Part shown: one piece after another, positions 36,085-38,888 of the stretch
How the letters are laid out: every line of letters begins with the position of its first letter
Position numbering within the stretch: the stretch's first letter is position 1
Assembly: GCA_947626635.1 (NCBI GenBank)
Contig: CANQSY010000008.1
Location: 1 to 38,888, forward strand
Source of the DNA: an uncultured Akkermansia sp.
Lineage (GTDB): Bacteria > Verrucomicrobiota > Verrucomicrobiia > Verrucomicrobiales > Akkermansiaceae
Length of the DNA stretch: 38,888 nt
Reading direction: 5' to 3'
The notes under the pieces: model-generated
Databases searched by the model: none
The model's input: the letters and a program-made list of their open reading frames with translations, nothing else
What the model was told of the DNA's origin: nothing
Position numbers and translations under genes: made by a program

Positions 36085-37506
36085 TCATTCGGCGGTGTTA
36101 GGGTCGGTCGAAGAAGGTTGCGGAGAACCATCGGAACCGGCGCTGGGAGCCGCCTGGTTCTGAGAACGTTTTATGGCATTGATAATACGCGTATAACGTT
36201 GAGCGTAGGCAGAGTCTGTGCAGCGATCGCGTATCATGCAGGCAACTTCTTCTGCCGACTTCTGCTCGCGACAGGTCTGTGCATTCGGGTCAGCCCCAAG
36301 CTTAAGCATGATATCAACCGCAATTTCCTGCCCGTTGGCCACAACATGGTTCAGTGCCACATCCCGCTCCCGGACGTGCCCAAGCTCTACCATGTAACTC
36401 ACCGCCTTCGGATCAGATGCAGCCGGAACGACCTCGGCGGGATTTTGCGGCTGGTTGATATCGAGTCCTTTTTCGACGAGGAGGGGGAAGGCGTAGGGGG
36501 CGCATATTCCTCCGATACGGTAGGCAAGGGAGTAGCCCATGTCATCCCAAATTTTGAGATCGGCGCCGCTGTTGCCAATGAACTCGAGAGCTCTCAACAT
36601 ACGCTTCTCACAACGCATCAACTTGTTTGCAGGGGGGAGCAAGTCATTCTGGGGATAATACGCAGTACCTCCCTTTTTTGCAAAAGCTTTCCGCATCGTC
36701 TTACAGAGTTTGTCGCGCTTGCGTTTCGCCTTTTTTCGCGCCTGCGGGTCGTTTTTCCCTTTCTCTTCGGCTTCGGTATCGAGACGGGGCAGTTCCAGCA
36801 TATCCCACTCCGGATGGGCGTATTCCTCATTGAGTCGGAGCTGGCGCTCGGAGGCCTCCCCTGACCTGGTAATGGAAAGGGAGTTAATAATTGCTAGGTT
36901 GCCGTTGGCGGAAGGATCAGCTCCATGGTCGATAAGCAACTGAGCAGTTTCAAAATCTCCGCTGCTCACAGCCAGGGAAAGAGCGGAGCGAGCAGCGCCA
37001 CCCGGATGCGTCCCGGCATAGGTCACATTCAAGTCGGCGCCATCTGCAATCAATTGTCGAACACGTGCCATCTCCTTGCTCGTGAGGTGCACCTCCCTGC
37101 TGTTGACGCTAGGCGCTGCTGTACCGTAGTCCTCTCTTCCAAGATACCACCGGTAGCAATATCGCACAAGTTCAATTCCTAGCTCTTTCGCCACGTCATC
37201 ACCCGGATCCTTTATTGTGATGTCGGGCTTTCTTTTGTCGAAGGGTGACTTGTTACGCCATGGAAGCTTGGCTATCTCTTTGCGGGTGGAAATCATGCCG
37301 AGTGTGTGCGCCTCAAGGATCCACTTGCGAGCCTGCGAATCATTCTTTGCCACTCCGTCGCCCTCCGTGTACGCTTTATAGAGCTTGTAGCATGCCTCAG
37401 CATCCTTGTTCGGATTTTCGTAAAGAGTCTTAAACTCCGCCTCCGTCATTCCCCCGCTCATAGCCGCACTGCCCAGGACCAAAAGAAAGAAAAGAAACCT
37501 CTTCAT
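36085..37506 (-). CDS. Secreted ankyrin-repeat protein with Sel1-like N-terminal region
   Basis: Signal peptide MKRFLFFLLVLGSAAMSGG; ankyrin unit ARSALSLAVSSGDFETAQLLIDHGADPSANGNLAIINSL; CYKLYKAYTEGDGVAKNDSQARKWILEAHTLG Sel1-like. Confidence 0.82.
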   Translation of the reverse strand: MKRFLFFLLVLGSAAMSGGMTEAEFKTLYENPNKDAEACYKLYKAYTEGDGVAKNDSQARKWILEAHTLGMISTRKEIAKLPWRNKSPFDKRKPDITIKDPGDDVAKELGIELVRYCYRWYLGREDYGTAAPSVNSREVHLTSKEMARVRQLIADGADLNVTYAGTHPGGAARSALSLAVSSGDFETAQLLIDHGADPSANGNLAIINSLSITRSGEASERQLRLNEEYAHPEWDMLELPRLDTEAEEKGKNDPQARKKAKRKRDKLCKTMRKAFAKKGGTAYYPQNDLLPPANKLMRCEKRMLRALEFIGNSGADLKIWDDMGYSLAYRIGGICAPYAFPLLVEKGLDINQPQNPAEVVPAASDPKAVSYMVELGHVRERDVALNHVVANGQEIAVDIMLKLGADPNAQTCREQKSAEEVACMIRDRCTDSAYAQRYTRIINAIKRSQNQAAPSAGSDGSPQPSSTDPNTAE

Positions 37507-37782
37507 CCTGCCATTCTACACGTTCGTTGCTGCCTTTCAAGGCGATTCTTTCAATTTATCCCTGTACGCACACATCTGTCCCAAGAAAAGAAGCAACCCA
37601 ACACGTGTCCATCAGCGCCTATCGTACAATAACCCATTAGTAATTGACGATTTAGGATAAACCACATGACGTCGCAGCGTCGCCGAGACGGGCGGCGCAT
37701 ATCGACTCATTCATGGCGGGAGCGCACGGCACAGCACTTGCTTTCTCGATATTCCGCTGATCAATTTTCCGCCGGTTTAGTC

Positions 37783-37810
37783 TTGCAATCCTGCCGTGGC
37801 ATGATAGAAT
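37783..37810 (+). promoter_or_regulatory. Sigma70-like promoter TTGCAA-16-TAGAAT for tRNA-Val
   Basis: TTGCAA 37783-37788, TAGAAT 37805-37810, 11 nt between -10 and tRNA start. Confidence 0.55.
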
Positions 37811-37821
37811 GCCCCCAACAA

Positions 37822-37893
37822 GCACGGGTAGCTCAGTGGTAGAGCGGCTGTTTTACACGCAGTTGGTCAGGGGTTCGAGTCCCTTCCCGTGTA
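37822..37893 (+). tRNA. tRNA-Val (anticodon TAC at 37854-37856)
   Basis: Cloverleaf readable: GCACGGG/CCCGTGT acceptor, TAGCTCAGTGGTAGAGC D-arm, GCTGT-TTTACAC-GCAGT anticodon arm, AGGGGTTCGAGTCCCTT T-arm; CCA not encoded. Confidence 0.9.
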
Positions 37894-37976
37894 GTGAGGG
37901 GCGGGGGAGGTGTTCCGCCCGGACAGGGAGAGCGAGGACCCCGTGGTTTCCCTGCGGGAGGAGATTCCGTGATTTA

Positions 37977-38012
37977 CGCTCTTCGTATAATTTTCGCTCT
38001 TCGTATAATTTT
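37977..38012 (+). repeat. Two tandem copies of 18-bp CGCTCTTCGTATAATTTT
   Basis: Direct reading: cgctcttcgtataatttt repeated twice downstream of the tRNA. Confidence 0.85.
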
Positions 38013-38017
38013 GTGGA

Positions 38018-38579
38018 ATGACTCCACAAAGCAATTCTACAAAGTCGGCAAAATACCCAGTATTTGACAAAAAAAATTCAATAACCCTAAAAAAAGACTT
38101 GGGCATGGAGGAGATTTCTCCTACCATACCCAGTATTATGTACTTGAAGTACCTGCATTTTAGGCGTTCGTCTCATTCCTGTCAAGGGAAAATTCAATAT
38201 GCTCTCTATCAAGATAATCTAGAGGATATTCAATGTCCTCATTGTAAGAGCAAAAACTACTACCGGCACGGCTTCTGCTACCGCAAGGCTCTGCTGGCCA
38301 ATCATGAAAATACTCTGCGGCGCGTTCGTATACAAGTCCAACGATACCGCTGTAAGGATTGCGGCAAGACCTACGTGATGGGGTGTGAAAAGATCGGACT
38401 GCGTAAATACCAACGCCGCAATGAGCGCTGCAATAAGCTCATGCTTCAAGACTGCGCTGACGGTCAAACCAACAAGTGCATCGCTAGACGCTATGGCGTA
38501 TGCGAAAGCACCGTAGAGCATCAATTGCATCGTACAACTCAAGAGCTTGTTAAACAGCAACTCAACTACCCTCTTAAAC
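38018..38579 (+). pseudogene. ISL3-like transposase N-terminal part, interrupted by an IS3-family-like element
   Basis: Zinc-finger N-terminus CPHCKSKNYYRHGFCYRKALLANHENTLRRVRIQVQRYRCKDCGKTYV and HTH-like CIARRYGVCESTVEHQLHR; reading frame runs into IS terminus at 38580. Confidence 0.7.
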
Positions 38580-38888
38580 TGGTGCCCATTTTTCGACACA
38601 TTGGAAGCTTATTTAAGCCCCCTTTTTGTGTACATCAGGCGTGTAGCTTCCTTATATCATTCGATAACCTCGGAGGTCAATCCTTTTTTGGCGCGATTTT
38701 GTAGCGTAGGCGCTGCGACCCGAGCGCAGCGAGGGCGCGGCGCGTAGCTCCGCAAGCTGCGCCGGAGCAAAAAAATCACGCCAAAAATTCGCCGCCATCG
38801 GGGACTCGGCAGTCTCCCGGTACATCTCAGGACTCCGGTAACCCAACGCCGAGTGCGGCCGTTCTTTGTTGTAGTATCCCAGCCATTC
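38580..38888 (-). mobile_element. IS3-family-like insertion sequence, 3' end (continues beyond window)
   Basis: Minus-strand protein ending EWLGYYNKERPHSALGYRSPEMYRETAESPMAANFW...: RPHSALGYRSP is typical of IS3-group transposase C-termini; terminus TGGTGCCCATTTTTCGACACA. Confidence 0.8.

Noticed and set aside
1-38888. CRISPR arrays, Cas genes, retrons, rRNA, prophage structural genes
   Set aside because: No regularly spaced repeats, reverse transcriptase, rRNA or phage morphogenesis motifs recognised in the sequence or ORF list.

Overview
This window is a Verrucomicrobia/Akkermansia-like chromosomal segment (lineage inferred from gene content only). Its core is a long co-directional respiratory operon, nuoD-E-F-G-H-I-J-K-L-M-N. 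Upstream lie nagA and an unusual E2-like (E3-binding domain) protein. Downstream are a GHL10/DUF187 glycoside-hydrolase-like lipoprotein or secreted protein, dnaB, bioA, an encapsulated-ferritin-like protein (minus strand), an uncharacterised protein with a primase-like hhhDhD motif, an M20 peptidase, an ABC ATPase, a low-GC cassette of small membrane proteins, a Na+-pumping methylmalonyl-CoA-type decarboxylase operon, a tiny Arg/Asp/His-rich secreted protein, a DMT/EamA transporter, a NUDIX-like protein, an ABC-F ATPase, a second ankyrin protein, tRNA-Val(UAC) and nested insertion sequences. Both window ends carry the same IS terminus in inverted orientation. The most interesting signals are: (1) a 20-bp perfect direct repeat bracketing a translationally coupled three-gene membrane-protein cassette at the 3' end of an ABC ATPase gene with no recognisable permease; (2) a lipoyl-less E2 homologue that appears to have lost its catalytic His/Asp; (3) a stand-alone EncFtn-like protein next to a possible AEP-like protein; (4) a C10 tract at the 5' end of an ankyrin gene with contingency-locus geometry; (5) a dispersed CACGTG-centred intergenic repeat family; (6) insertions in NuoH and the OadB-like subunit. 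All family assignments are from reading motifs; no searches were run.
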